Assembly (NCBI RefSeq): GCF_900176435.1
Contig: NZ_FWYE01000004.1
Coordinates: forward strand, 124,001-188,000
Origin: Picrophilus oshimae DSM 9789
Lineage (GTDB): Archaea; Thermoplasmatota; Thermoplasmata; Thermoplasmatales; Thermoplasmataceae
Direction: 5' to 3'
Length of the DNA: 64,000 bases
Positions 46,474 to 57,181 of this stretch are shown in pieces. The first letter of the stretch is position 1. Every line of letters starts with the position of its first letter. Under the pieces are notes generated by a model. The model saw only the letters and a list, made by a program, of their open reading frames with translations. It did not search any database and was not told the origin of the DNA. The position numbers and the translations under genes are program-made.

Positions 46474-48689
46474 ATGAAAAAGGCTTTTGCGGCTTTTATA
46501 GCCATGCTTTTTTTGATCTCAGCCTTTGCAATAATAAATGACCATGGAGGAGATAAAAATCAAATCAGTGCATTTGTTTCAGAAAAAGACAGCGGGAACA
46601 GGGTATACAATTTAGAAAAAATCGCCGAAAAAAGGGGCGTTCCATTAAGATACATAAGCCCACCTGCAGCGATGCCTGATACAAATTACGCCGATGGTGT
46701 TATAGAACCATCGTATAATAATGCACCGGCACCATTTGGTATTGGATTCTATGGTACCGAGAATATCAATGGCAGATTAACAGGTTTTAACCTAACAACA
46801 CCGGGCATCATGGCCTCAATAAAAATATATAATATGTCAGATTTCTATCTATTAAATGATGGCCCTGAAAGCGAAACGTTTCAATTGAATGCAGTATTAA
46901 GCAACGTTACACTCTTTGGTAAATCCGGTTATTCATTCTGGACGCAGAACGTTGCATTTTACTCTGCAAGGACGCACCAGCTTCAGTTTCTTGTCAACAT
47001 ATGGAATTTCTCAAGCCCGGCAATAAACTTCACGGCAAATTCAATAAGCTATCATTCATCAGGATTTGTATGTGCACCAACGTTTTACTATGCTGTTGGC
47101 CCAACGATAAATGTTACAGCACCATTTACATTAAATCTTTACATGAACTCCGGCATTGTGAATAATGATTCCGCGGTTTTCTTTAATTATTCTGTTAAAA
47201 CAGCCTCGATGAATGTATCAGGCACCTACGATGAGGTTTTATTTAATTCAACAAGGGCTGTAATAAATCCAGAATACCTTGCAAGCGGAACACAGTTGAC
47301 ACCAACGGGATACATACCATACGATTTTGAAATAATAATAGGCGGCCCCGGCGGTGGCAGCACGACATCATTATATAATATAAACGCAACAATGAACCTT
47401 AAATATCTTTATAATAAATCGTATAAAAATGTGCCGTCTGCATATGACGTTGGTTCAGAAACGGGTGAGACCTCCGATGGAATTGCCATATCATGGCACG
47501 GTGCAACGGAGCATTTAACAACAGGCCCATCATTTGTTTATGGCATGTGGAATATATCAAATAACGATAGAATGGAAAAATTTTCAGGAAGGATAGAACC
47601 ATCCAATGCCTTTGCATTTGTTTCCCCGGGTTGTTACTTCAATGAGAGCCTTGCATCATGGCTGCCATTATCGATAAACGGAAGCTATAACTATGAGCTG
47701 CCAGCAGACCATTATTCTGGAATATCAATGCTTAGCTATTATGCACCAGCATACTACCTGGAGGCAGAATCACACTTAATAAAAACCGTTTCTATGGAAT
47801 ATACACGCCTTTGTATGCATTTAATAACCAGCAGCTGAAAAATATCTCATATTCAGGAAACGGAACGTTAGGCAATCCATACATAATAACAGGAAAACAG
47901 ATCTTTCCAGTAAGCCCATTATTCGAGGAATTCAATGACTATGGATTTCCCGTATTTCCAGGCGTTCTTATAATGAACGTCAATGAAAGTACAGTGCTTT
48001 ACAAAATGCCATCAATGTATATTATCTATGATAACCCGGCATATGAAAATATAATAGATTTCTATGATCTTCCAGGATATAATTATTTAAATTATGAGTT
48101 CTATAATGATTCAAACATAACTTTATGGTCAACTCCAGTATCGGGATACTTCCCGGAAACGCTATCCGGATTTCCGGTTGCAAACGTTGTTGTCTGGAAT
48201 TCTACCTCTTTTCTTATTGGTTCAAATATCTTTGATGTTATGGACAGTGGTCTTTTAACCTTTGATAGTCATAATACCACCATCTGGGGAAACTACTTCT
48301 TCAACGATGTTTACGATTATAATAACACCTTTGAGAATGCTACCAACATCTGGGGGGCACCTCTTGGACTTGCGGTCTTTAGCTCAAACGAAACAGTATA
48401 CAATAACTACTTCGATGTTGTTATAACAGCATACAGTCCAGATATTTCAATATACACTGGCGAACATACAATATATAAAGATCTGTGGAACATAACAAAA
48501 CAGCCCGCCAATGTTGTTCATTACTTTAATGGCTTCAGGCTCTACGGAAGCATCATTGGAACATCTTATCAGGGTGGAAACTACTGGTACAACTTCAATG
48601 GCACAATTCCATACAATGATTATGGCCTGATATATTACGGCGGTGATTATGAGCCATTATACTATAATTTCTTTTATTATAATTTTTAA
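46474..48689 (+). pseudogene. Thermopsin-family acid protease gene with a -1 frameshift at an A5 run
   Basis: The first frame runs from ATG 46474 and ends at TGA 47836-47838. The second frame (mod 0) covers the rest to TAA 48689. The protein starts with a signal peptide (KKAFAAFIAMLFLISAFAII). The thermopsin domain follows with NAPAPFGIGFYG, GRLTGFNLTTPGIMASIKIYN, and IIGGPGGGSTTSLYNINATMNLKY. The C-terminal part resembles a right-handed beta-helix (repeats such as NTTIWGNYFFND, ETVYNNYFDV, GGNYWYNFNGTIPYNDYG). The frames join if one more base is read at the A run 47781-47785: after LIK comes NRFYGIYTPLYAFNNQQL. Total about 738 residues. Either a sequence error, a mutation, or -1 slippage on the run. 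It would be secreted and act at low pH. Confidence 0.85.
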
Positions 48690-48703
48690 AATAATTTAAA
48701 TTT

Positions 48704-50167
48704 TTAAATGGATTTTTCTGCATTCTCATTTACATTTAATTTCGGGTTTCTCCTTCCAAGGACCTCATTTGCGAGTAATACAAGGAATGCAGATACTATC
48801 AAGGCTATTGATCCGATCATAAATGCATAGAAGTATGCTGTTCCATCAGGAAATGAAAATTTTGTTATTCCTGAGGATGTCCTAACAATTCTTGAAACGG
48901 TGTAAAGTGACAGCACTGAGCCGGCTACCGGTGCACCAATGCTGCTTCCTATGTATCTAAAAGTGCTGTTCATTGAGGTTGCAAGACCCATATCCCTGGG
49001 ATTAACAGAAAGAACAAGAAGATTTATCACTGATGAGTTCATTATTGACATGCCTGATCCTATAACAAATTCATCCAGAAGTGTCATGTAATAATCCGGG
49101 GAAAATGACAGAAGGAAGAATCCAAGTGAGGATATAAAGGCACCAGCAACGGCCAGCGGCTTTATACCGATCTTTAATATTATTCTTCCTGTAATTATTG
49201 AAAAGAGTATCATGCCGATTGCAAATGAAACCATTGATATGCCGGTTCCAAGTATTGATAAGCCAAAGCCATAAGGTTCTGGCGTCTCAAACTTGTATGA
49301 AAGGGCCTGCATGGATAGATACATACCCATGCCTGCCACTGTTAAAACAACATTGGCAACAAGGACATTTCTTTCGGATAATAGCTTCATATCGAATATT
49401 GCCTCACCGCCATTTCTTGAGTATATTCTTTCGTATATGAGCATTGGAATTAATAGAATTATTCCGGCGAGCATTACAGATAAAAACAGTGGCGAGGTCC
49501 AGCCCCATGATGAGCCATCGGACATGGCAAGAACTATCAGTGCAAGCGGTGTCCCAAGGGCAATGGCGCCGATATAATCAATCTTTACATCAGGTCTTCT
49601 ATACCTTGATTCACGCACCTTTATTATTGTAAGCACGGCAAGTGCAAGTATAAATGGTATCGCAGTATGATATGTCATCCTCCAGCCATAGTAATTTGAG
49701 ATTAATGATCCAAGAGGCAGACTTACAGCAAAACCGGCGCCAAACATGCCGCTTATAAGTGCCTGTGCCCTTGGCACAAGATCCTTTGGGAACTGCTCAC
49801 GAACAATGGCCATGCCAAGCGGCATTATTGTTAATCCTATGCCCTGAACTGCCCTGGATGCAACCATGAATGTAAAATCGGGTGAAAAGCCCGTAACTGA
49901 TACTGCAGCCGCATAAATAATCATAACAATGGACATCATCCTCTTCTTTCCATAGAGATCGGCGAGCTTGCCGACAACAGGGCTTAATGCAACACCGGTT
50001 AACAGATATGTTGATAAAACCAGACTTACCTGATCAACTGTAACGTGAAAGCCCTCCGCTATCGAGGGCAGGGATGGCGTTAACATACCCTCAACGTACA
50101 TTACCGCAACGATGATCATTGCAAGCAATGCCATGAGGAAGTTTGCGTATTTCCTATCATATTCCAT
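48704..50167 (-). CDS. MFS drug exporter, DHA2 (14-helix) type
   Basis: About 487 residues. ATG 50167 follows a GGTGAT site by 4 nt; the longer frame start at 50179 is less likely. Fourteen helices; motif A GKLADLYGKKRMM after helix 2, and GSLISNYYGWRMTYHTAIPF in the helix 5 region, plus the motif C-like GMFGAGFAVSLPLG (G-x8-G-x3-G-P-like). The family (EmrB/QacA-like) extrudes drugs or toxic acids using H+. It lies convergent with the thermopsin gene; nothing links the two. Substrate unknown. Confidence 0.85.
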   Translation of the reverse strand: MEYDRKYANFLMALLAMIIVAVMYVEGMLTPSLPSIAEGFHVTVDQVSLVLSTYLLTGVALSPVVGKLADLYGKKRMMSIVMIIYAAAVSVTGFSPDFTFMVASRAVQGIGLTIMPLGMAIVREQFPKDLVPRAQALISGMFGAGFAVSLPLGSLISNYYGWRMTYHTAIPFILALAVLTIIKVRESRYRRPDVKIDYIGAIALGTPLALIVLAMSDGSSWGWTSPLFLSVMLAGIILLIPMLIYERIYSRNGGEAIFDMKLLSERNVLVANVVLTVAGMGMYLSMQALSYKFETPEPYGFGLSILGTGISMVSFAIGMILFSIITGRIILKIGIKPLAVAGAFISSLGFFLLSFSPDYYMTLLDEFVIGSGMSIMNSSVINLLVLSVNPRDMGLATSMNSTFRYIGSSIGAPVAGSVLSLYTVSRIVRTSSGITKFSFPDGTAYFYAFMIGSIALIVSAFLVLLANEVLGRRNPKLNVNENAEKSI

Positions 50168-50366
50168 AATTATCACCATAAATAGGTTTCAAACTTAATG
50201 TTTATAAATGTGTATTGTTTATAAATATTTAAACATTTTGTAATAAATAATTTAGTGATTAATAATTAATATTTTTAAAAATTATTAAATCAATCCGGTA
50301 CATTAATAGAACCCAAATAGATCCATGGAAATTTAAAATTTTAATAGAATATAATTATTATTAATA

Positions 50367-51176
50367 ATGAAAAACCCTGGATATGTATACCTTATATTTC
50401 TTGGAATCATCTGGGGATTAACATATCCATTAACAAAGATCATCGCTGTATATATATCACCAATAATAATAACCTGGACAAGGATAGGCATTGCAGCCCT
50501 GTTCTTTTTCTTAATATCCAGGGGTTACCAGTATGGCAAAAAAGAGGTAATCAACGCACTTTTAAACGTTATTGCCTTTATGGTTTTTTTAAACGTTGGG
50601 GTATCAATATCATCAAATCCAGGACTCGCAGCAGTAATGAGATACACACAGCCTCTGTTTGTCATAATTATTGAGATGATCCTTGGCATACATGTATCAT
50701 TTAGGTACATGGCCGGCATATTGATCGGTTTTGCAGGCATAGCATTATCAGTAACATCTGCAAGATTCGATCCCGGGGTTTTAATATCGCTACTGGGCGG
50801 CATCTCATGGGCCGGTGGCACGGTCTATTTTTCAAGGAATTTAAAATCGGCAAATAATATAAAATTAAATGCTTTCATGAATGCCTTTGCATTACCAATA
50901 GTGCTTGCAATAACACCTGCATATTTCTATTTTAAATATTCATTGTACATAATATTAATATTGCTTGGAATTCTGGCCCAGGCCGTTGGCTTTTATTTAT
51001 GGTTCAGTTCCATTAAATTGCTTGGCCCAATAAAAGCAAGTGCAGGATCATTGATTGTTCCGGTTTTTGCGTATATAATGACATTTATAATACTCGGAAT
51101 ATATCCAAACATGCTTGAAATTATTGGTTCAATAATAACACTTGCAGGTGTATATATAACATTATCAATAAAATAG
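50367..51176 (+). CDS. EamA-type (DMT superfamily) transporter
   Basis: A 269-residue membrane protein with 9-10 helices in two EamA repeats. The opening [18 protein letters not shown] and [18 protein letters not shown] match the first EamA repeat. The second half starts at [16 protein letters not shown], with [30 protein letters not shown] typical of the second repeat. Members export amino acids or metabolites. Promoter A/T region upstream at about 50330-50345. Tail-to-tail overlap with copA by 12 bp. Confidence 0.85.
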   Translation: MKNPGYVYLIFLGIIWGLTYPLTKIIAVYISPIIITWTRIGIAALFFFLISRGYQYGKKEVINALLNVIAFMVFLNVGVSISSNPGLAAVMRYTQPLFVIIIEMILGIHVSFRYMAGILIGFAGIALSVTSARFDPGVLISLLGGISWAGGTVYFSRNLKSANNIKLNAFMNAFALPIVLAITPAYFYFKYSLYIILILLGILAQAVGFYLWFSSIKLLGPIKASAGSLIVPVFAYIMTFIILGIYPNMLEIIGSIITLAGVYITLSIK

Positions 51177-53177
51177 TTCATTCTCTATGCTTTTTCTTAT
51201 TCTAAGCGAGTTTAAAACAACAGTCGTTGAGCTCATTCCCATTGCCAGGGCTGCAAGTATTGGCATTACATAATATAATGATAGACCAAGAAATATTGCA
51301 GGTATTCCAGCGGCCACCGGTATTAATGCTGAATTGTATCCAATGGCCCAGTATATATTCTGCCTTATCTTTTTTATTGTACTTCTTCCTATCATTATTG
51401 TATTGTATACATTTAAAAGATCATCATTTAATAATATTATATCACCAGTCTCCTTGCTTATATCAGATCCGGAGCCCATGGATATGCCAACATCGGCGGT
51501 TTCCATTGCAACTGTATCGTTTATCCCGTCGCCAACAAACATAACATATTTACCTGAAGACTGAAGTTTTCTTACAATTTTCGCTTTTAATTCAGGCGTT
51601 GCCGAGCATATGAAATGATCTATGCCAAGTTTTGATGCAAGATTCTTTGTGTTTTTATAGCTGTCCCCTGTTACAATTAATGTTTTTATATTGTTCTCTT
51701 TTAACTTTTTTATTATTTTATAAGATGATTCCCTTATTTTATATGATATTAATATATTTGCCACACGCTGATTATCAATAAAAACATTTATGCAGTTTTT
51801 TTGCCTTTTTATCTCAACCATTTTATTATCAATAAGTGTGGTTACGCCGTAACCTGGTATCTCACGAAAGTTTGATACATTTAATGTACCTGCCCCATTT
51901 AAATATTTAACAAGGGCCCTTGCAACAGGATGGTTTGACAGCTCCTCAATGGAGTATATCACGGATTTTATATAATTGGCATCGCCCATTATTTCCAGCC
52001 TTTCTATATCCGGCATATTTTCAGTTAACGTCCCTGTCTTGTCAAAGATAACAGTGTCTATTTTTGATAGTCTTTCCATTGAGCTTGCGTTTTTTATTAT
52101 TATGCCCATGCCGGCAGATTCGTCTGCTGATATTAATAGTGTAACAGGGGCTGCAAGCCCTATGGCACATGGGCAGGCTATAACCACGACGGAAACGAAG
52201 ACAAGTATAGATATTACAGGCGCATACGGAAATTTTATATATGCAAGATAAAAATACCATGCAAGTGATGATGCAAGCGCAGAGGCAATAACAACCGGTA
52301 CAAAGTACGATGAGAAGATATCCGCGGTTCTCTGTATTTTTGTTCTGCCAAGGGCGGCCATATTTATCATTGAATTTATTTTACCGACAGTTGAATTTAA
52401 GCCGGAGCCTGTTACATTAATCTTTAATTCACCATTTACATTCTCTGTTCCTGAGATAACGTTATCGTTAATCGATTTAAAAACCGGCATGGACTCTCCT
52501 GTTATCATTGATTCATTTATTTCTGATTCTCCTGAGATGATAAATCCATCAACCGGGATTATCTCACCTGGTCTGACAAGAACAATATCATTTTCCTTAA
52601 GGCTGTCAGGGCGTACATCCATTATTATTCCATTGTTAAATAGATGGGCCTTTTCTGGTAGAATTGACAAAAGCCTGTTTGCCGATGATTTTGCCCTCCT
52701 CTTTGTTATGCTTTCTATGTAGCTTCCTGTTAATATCAATGTTATTATGAAATCAGCAGCATCATAATATGTGTATTTAACAAAAAACACATTAAAAAAC
52801 GTTATTATAAAAGAGAATGTAAATGCGGTTATGGAGCCCAAGCTTATTAAAAGATCCATGTTGCCCATCCTGTTTTTTATTGCCGTAAATGAACCCCTGT
52901 AAAATGGGATTCCAGAATAAAAAACAACCGGAATTGATAAAAACAGCATTGCTATATTCATGTAATGAAAATGAAATATATAATTTATTAAGATAACCGG
53001 TATTGAAAATGCCCATGAAATGACCAGTCTGCGCCTTAAAGATGATGCCTCCATCTCGGGATTTTTAAAGCTTTTCATGCATGTCTCTGAGCAGAAATAG
53101 TATTTTTTACCGTTCTCCTCAATGAAAAGCTTTGAATCCTCAGGGACATACATACCGCAGACCGGATCAACAGGCAT
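51165..53177 (-). CDS. copA: Copper-transporting P1B-type ATPase with N-terminal YHS domain
   Basis: A 670-residue heavy-metal P-type ATPase. The N-terminus ([18 protein letters not shown]; residues 1-40) is a YHS metal-binding domain instead of the usual CxxC ferredoxin-like domain. The membrane metal site is CPC (335-337), consistent with Cu+ or Ag+. Phosphorylation motif DKTGT at 379-383, HP motif in SNHPVARAL near 416, and [20 protein letters not shown] near 590. It exports Cu+. ATG 53177 has GGTGAT 4 nt upstream, and the preceding YHS micro-gene ends at 53182, so the two are translated from one message. No regulator gene is adjacent. Confidence 0.92.
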   Translation of the reverse strand: MPVDPVCGMYVPEDSKLFIEENGKKYYFCSETCMKSFKNPEMEASSLRRRLVISWAFSIPVILINYIFHFHYMNIAMLFLSIPVVFYSGIPFYRGSFTAIKNRMGNMDLLISLGSITAFTFSFIITFFNVFFVKYTYYDAADFIITLILTGSYIESITKRRAKSSANRLLSILPEKAHLFNNGIIMDVRPDSLKENDIVLVRPGEIIPVDGFIISGESEINESMITGESMPVFKSINDNVISGTENVNGELKINVTGSGLNSTVGKINSMINMAALGRTKIQRTADIFSSYFVPVVIASALASSLAWYFYLAYIKFPYAPVISILVFVSVVVIACPCAIGLAAPVTLLISADESAGMGIIIKNASSMERLSKIDTVIFDKTGTLTENMPDIERLEIMGDANYIKSVIYSIEELSNHPVARALVKYLNGAGTLNVSNFREIPGYGVTTLIDNKMVEIKRQKNCINVFIDNQRVANILISYKIRESSYKIIKKLKENNIKTLIVTGDSYKNTKNLASKLGIDHFICSATPELKAKIVRKLQSSGKYVMFVGDGINDTVAMETADVGISMGSGSDISKETGDIILLNDDLLNVYNTIMIGRSTIKKIRQNIYWAIGYNSALIPVAAGIPAIFLGLSLYYVMPILAALAMGMSSTTVVLNSLRIRKSIENELFY

Positions 53178-53181
53178 TTTA

Positions 53182-53316
53182 TCACCTTATATATTTTAAG
53201 GGGTTTTTTTCGAATTCTGATTTACAGTGGTCGCAGCAGAAATAGTATTTTTTACCGTTGTACTCGCTTTCTATCCTTTTTTCAACCTTCATGCCACAGA
53301 CAGGATCGACTTCCAT
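53182..53316 (-). CDS. YHS-domain micro-protein, putative copper partner of CopA
   Basis: A 44-residue ORF, ATG 53316 to TGA 53184-53182. The sequence pattern is DPVCGM near the N-terminus, YYFCCDHCKSEFEKNP near the C-terminus, a full YHS (TRASH-like) domain with four cysteines. It is nearly the same as the N-terminal domain of the CopA that follows 4 bp later (shared NGKKYYFC and related positions), so it looks like a duplicated, free-standing domain. Likely binds copper and hands it to CopA. A TATA-like box lies about 24 nt before its ATG. Confidence 0.85.
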   Translation of the reverse strand: MEVDPVCGMKVEKRIESEYNGKKYYFCCDHCKSEFEKNPLKYIR

Positions 53317-53333
53317 AATTAAACATTATATAA

Positions 53334-53344
53334 TAATATAAATG
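53334..53344 (-). promoter_or_regulatory. Putative TATA box of the YHS-copA operon
   Basis: On the minus strand catttatatta is centred about 24 nt upstream of ATG 53316, with no ribosome-binding site before that ATG. copA by contrast has a GGTGAT site, as expected for a second gene in a transcript. Confidence 0.5.
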
Positions 53345-53420
53345 ATTTTGTTATGCATAATGATAAAAATTATATTTTATCTTAATCATAATGCAAATTA
53401 AAAATATCTTTAATATTGCA

Positions 53421-54857
53421 TTAGTTTTTACCGGTTAATTTCGATATTATATCATCGGCCTTTTTCTCTATATCGCCGGTCATTGAAAGCACATCCGGCC
53501 ACGTTCTGTTATAATTTTCACCCTTAAGCTTCTTTGTTGCATCTATGCCCATCTTTGAACCGTAGTTAAATGTCCTTGCAGTATGATCCAGACTATCAGT
53601 TAGTGTACCTGGTATTATTAAAACATCGCTTGCCGGGTCAACCCTGGTTGCTATGGCCCAGAGAACCTGTGACCTGTCATGTATATTAATATCATCATCA
53701 ACTATTACAACAATCTTAGAAAGCATTAGCTGCCCTGTTCCCCAGATTGAGAACATAACCTTCTTTGCATGGCCCGGGTACCTCTTCTTTATAGAAACAA
53801 CGATCATTTCATGAAAGACGCCCTCCTCCATGGTGTTTAAATCAACGATTTCGGGTATCTGAATCTGTATTAATGGTAAAAACAGCCTTTCAATGGCCTT
53901 TCCTATTCTAACATCCTCATGCCATAGCTTTCCAACGATTGTCGTTGTGTAAATTGGATTCTTTTTCTCTATGATCTTTTTTATATGAAACACAGGAAAC
54001 TGTTCCTGCAAGGAATAGTAACCGGTATGATCGCCAAATGGACCCTCGAGCCTTGTTTCAGATGGATCGACATAGCCCTCAAGAACGATCTCTGAATTCC
54101 TTGGATATTCCAGATCCACAGTCTCACCCTTAATAAGATCCATACGCTTCCTTGCAAGAAGACCCCTAAAGGAGAATTCATCTATACCGTTGGGCAGCGG
54201 TGCAACCGATGAAAAGAATGTGAGCGGATCAGAGCCTATAACAACGGCAACGTCCATGGGCTTTTTATACTTTGACATCTGCTCGGCACCGCCTTTGTGT
54301 ATATGCCAGTGCATGCCCGTTGTCTCTGAATCGTAGACCTGCATTCTGTAGGTTCCAACGTTCCTCTGGCCTGTTTCAGGATCCTTTGTAATAACCATCG
54401 GCATTGTGATGAATTTCCCACCATCATCCGGCCAGGTTTTGCATATCGGATAGCGGTTTAGATCAACCTTTTCAAGAACATTAAACTCCGAGTCCTTTCT
54501 GCTGCCTATATGCGGTTTTAAACCGCTGAGCTCCTTTAGCATCTCAAGGCCGCGTGATATCATTGATTCCGTGTTATCAGGTATTCTGACAAGATTCTTT
54601 AGTTTTGTTCCTATGTTAAATGGCTTATCACCGAGTATGTATTCTATTTTTTCATCGCTTGCGAACAGATTGCCTGCAACAGGGATGTCATAGCCATTAA
54701 CATTTTTAAAGATCATCGATCTCCTTTTGCCAATACGCTGCTCCTCGCTTAATATCCATGTAAGCTCAAGATCTGTGTCAACAGGATCATTTACTTCAAC
54801 AAGGTCATTCCTTTCCCTTAAAAAATTAAGATACTCACCAAGATTATCAAATACCAT
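53421..54857 (-). CDS. UbiD-family prenylated-FMN decarboxylase
   Basis: A 478-residue protein. Conserved UbiD parts: RRSMIFKNVNGYDIPVAGNLFAS near residue 45, NVGTYRMQVYD and GMHWHIHKGG (prFMN-binding Arg and metal sites) near 165-190, EGPFGDHTGYYS near 270 (Glu and Asp of the E-R-E region), and DDDINIHDRSQVLWAIATR near 390. It reversibly decarboxylates an aromatic or unsaturated acid with prenyl-FMN made by UbiX, which is not in the window. Quinone head-group decarboxylation is likely because two UbiA genes are in the same window; anhydromevalonate-phosphate or aromatic acids are alternatives. Confidence 0.9.
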   Translation of the reverse strand: MVFDNLGEYLNFLRERNDLVEVNDPVDTDLELTWILSEEQRIGKRRSMIFKNVNGYDIPVAGNLFASDEKIEYILGDKPFNIGTKLKNLVRIPDNTESMISRGLEMLKELSGLKPHIGSRKDSEFNVLEKVDLNRYPICKTWPDDGGKFITMPMVITKDPETGQRNVGTYRMQVYDSETTGMHWHIHKGGAEQMSKYKKPMDVAVVIGSDPLTFFSSVAPLPNGIDEFSFRGLLARKRMDLIKGETVDLEYPRNSEIVLEGYVDPSETRLEGPFGDHTGYYSLQEQFPVFHIKKIIEKKNPIYTTTIVGKLWHEDVRIGKAIERLFLPLIQIQIPEIVDLNTMEEGVFHEMIVVSIKKRYPGHAKKVMFSIWGTGQLMLSKIVVIVDDDINIHDRSQVLWAIATRVDPASDVLIIPGTLTDSLDHTARTFNYGSKMGIDATKKLKGENYNRTWPDVLSMTGDIEKKADDIISKLTGKN

Positions 54858-54902
54858 GATTATGTATAATAAAAAATGATATATTTTTATCTAAAATAAT
54901 AC

Positions 54903-55751
54903 TTAATGAATGTAATACCCACGCTTTAATGAATTATAGAAGTATAAAAAGCTGTAAATTACTATAAAGACACCTGCTATTATTGAGAATGAGCCTGCAA
55001 ATATATATATTATCCTTGCAACGTCGGCCTCAGATAAAAGCCCGTTGAAATATGGACCGCTTGAAAATCCAAGAATTATTGCACCGCCGGATATGTTTCC
55101 AATGCCAAAGATGAAGATTGCAAGTGATTTTCCTGACAAATTGAATAATCTTGAAATGTATCCATTGCCAAAGAAAAGTGATATTATATCAAAGACAAGA
55201 AATATTATTATTGCTATTGCCCAGTAGGCCGAGTTCATAAAATAATCTGAAAATGAGAAATAAAATGGCGGTGATACAGATAAAGATAGCCCGTAACTTA
55301 AAAGTATTATTCCTATTATTAATAGTATCCTCTTTAAAACCTGATCCTTATCAAAGACTATGTAAAAAAATGCAAAAAACAGTCCTATTATTATAATTAT
55401 GCCTGATGTAAAGTCCGATGGTATACCAGTTATTACATTTGCTATGCCTATAAAAAAGAACATCGGCATTAGTATTGAATAGATATTGTTATCAATCTCT
55501 ATATTATCCTTATTATAAATATATGATGCATAGTATCCATATATTATATTTGAAATTATAAAAATGATGATGCCAATCTTAAATAATATATTATATGATA
55601 GAAAAATCGAATAAAATGAGTTAATAATCATCGCCGCTATGGTAAATGCTAATGATATTACAAGAAACAGCTTTGAGAAATGCAGTATTTTATTATCAGT
55701 ATCGTAGTATGTATTATTAAACGAATCTCTCAGCCGGTCTATGATTGTCAT
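54903..55751 (-). CDS. Hypothetical polytopic membrane protein
   Basis: A 282-residue protein with about 8 hydrophobic helices, beginning with a short soluble part containing DRLRDSFNNTYYD. The sequence is rich in Ile and Phe, and no conserved motif (transport signature, Cys pair, His cluster) is evident. It ends ...RGYYIH. I cannot assign a family. It starts 86 bp from the divergent APC gene and ends 45 bp before the UbiD gene, so it may be co-transcribed with UbiD. Confidence 0.6.
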   Translation of the reverse strand: MTIIDRLRDSFNNTYYDTDNKILHFSKLFLVISLAFTIAAMIINSFYSIFLSYNILFKIGIIIFIISNIIYGYYASYIYNKDNIEIDNNIYSILMPMFFFIGIANVITGIPSDFTSGIIIIIGLFFAFFYIVFDKDQVLKRILLIIGIILLSYGLSLSVSPPFYFSFSDYFMNSAYWAIAIIIFLVFDIISLFFGNGYISRLFNLSGKSLAIFIFGIGNISGGAIILGFSSGPYFNGLLSEADVARIIYIFAGSFSIIAGVFIVIYSFLYFYNSLKRGYYIH

Positions 55752-55846
55752 AAGGGCGTTATATAAATTGTATATAAAAAGATATCAGGAAAGTGTTATA
55801 TAATAAAATGAATTTACTAAAAATAAAATATATTTAAGTGATTTTA

Positions 55847-57181
55847 ATGGAGTTTGGATCATTAAGGGAGAACGTTCATAAATTCAATGATCTGATAGCA
55901 CTTTCCGTTTCAAGCGTTGCACCGGCATTCAGCATAGCAGCCTCGTATGGCGTGATATTTTATTATCTAAGATTTCAATCCCTGCTCGGAATTATAATTG
56001 CAATGCCGTTCTTTCTCCTTGCTGCATTAATCTTTAAAAAATTTAACAGAAGTATCCCAAATGCCGGTGCATCCTATGTCTGGGGAAAAAATCTTGTTTC
56101 GGATAGATACGGCAGATTTCAGTCATGGATAGTTTCACTTGCATATTTTTTCTCGATACCGCCGATAGTTATACCTGCAGGCGAGTACACAATGGATCTT
56201 TTAAAATTATTTGGACTTGTTACGGAAAGCACGGTTAATTTATTCCTTATCGGCTCATTCTGGATACTTATATCGTTTTTATTCCTTGCACTCGGGGCAA
56301 GACCAACATCCAGGGCAACCGAGATATTTATAATAACAGAGATCACGGTAATTTTAATCTTCCTTGTGCTTGCAATAAAAGGTTTTCCTGAGCATTACAT
56401 AAACAAATTTTCATTCTCCTGGGTTGACCCATTAAAGATAAAAAGACCTTACATGTTTATAGCCGGTTTCCTGGCAATAGCAACAATAATGGATGGCTGG
56501 GAGATAGATTCATATGCCTCTGAGGAATCAATGAATAAAAATAGATATCCTGGAACAACTGGAATCATTGGTTTGATCTTTGTTTTTATAATATATATTA
56601 TAACAATGACGCTCATGGAAATGGAAACGCCGGCAGGCATGTTATCATTAAGTGATGATCCATTATTTGCCTGGGCATCTTATATATCAGACGATTCGTG
56701 GATAATGCTCATAGCTGTGATATCATCAACCGCAAGCTCTCTATGGCTCACAACATACATACTGAGCAGGGCATGGTATTCAATGGCCAGGGATGGTATA
56801 ATGTTCAGGCCATTTGGCTACATAGATAAACGCGGAAGCCCATTAATATCCCTGATTATAATAGCATTATTAACCGAGATTGTAAATGCTGTTATGCTTT
56901 TTATACCATCAATAGAGAATTTCTTTGCAGAACTTTTATCACTATCAGGCGCCTTCCTGCTGGCAGAGTTCTGCATGGATGGCTTTACAGGCCTTTACTT
57001 CTTCTCAGGGAAAAATAACCATAACAAATTCTATATTTTAATTTCTGCGATTGTCTTTTCAGGCATGCTTTTAATGATAATCCTTGGCTTTTATACAAAT
57101 ATAAACCTGGTATACATAGCCATACCAGTGATAATACCAGGGATTATAATTGCAATAAAAAATGTAAATTTAAGAAACTAA
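55847..57181 (+). CDS. APC-family amino acid permease
   Basis: About 444 residues with 12 helices. The start ATG 55847 is preceded by AGTGAT (4 nt); the ATT/ATA codons upstream are not starts. It shows APAFSIAASYGVIFYYLR near residue 25, RSIPNAGASYVWGKNLVSDRYGRFQSWI (APC block GxxYxW) near 75-100, and MDGWEIDSYASEESMNKNRYPGTTGI for the helix 6 region with the EE motif. It imports amino acids or amines with H+. It is intact, unlike the permease at 21096-22472. Overlaps the icd stop tail-to-tail by 12 bp. Confidence 0.85.
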   Translation: MEFGSLRENVHKFNDLIALSVSSVAPAFSIAASYGVIFYYLRFQSLLGIIIAMPFFLLAALIFKKFNRSIPNAGASYVWGKNLVSDRYGRFQSWIVSLAYFFSIPPIVIPAGEYTMDLLKLFGLVTESTVNLFLIGSFWILISFLFLALGARPTSRATEIFIITEITVILIFLVLAIKGFPEHYINKFSFSWVDPLKIKRPYMFIAGFLAIATIMDGWEIDSYASEESMNKNRYPGTTGIIGLIFVFIIYIITMTLMEMETPAGMLSLSDDPLFAWASYISDDSWIMLIAVISSTASSLWLTTYILSRAWYSMARDGIMFRPFGYIDKRGSPLISLIIIALLTEIVNAVMLFIPSIENFFAELLSLSGAFLLAEFCMDGFTGLYFFSGKNNHNKFYILISAIVFSGMLLMIILGFYTNINLVYIAIPVIIPGIIIAIKNVNLRN

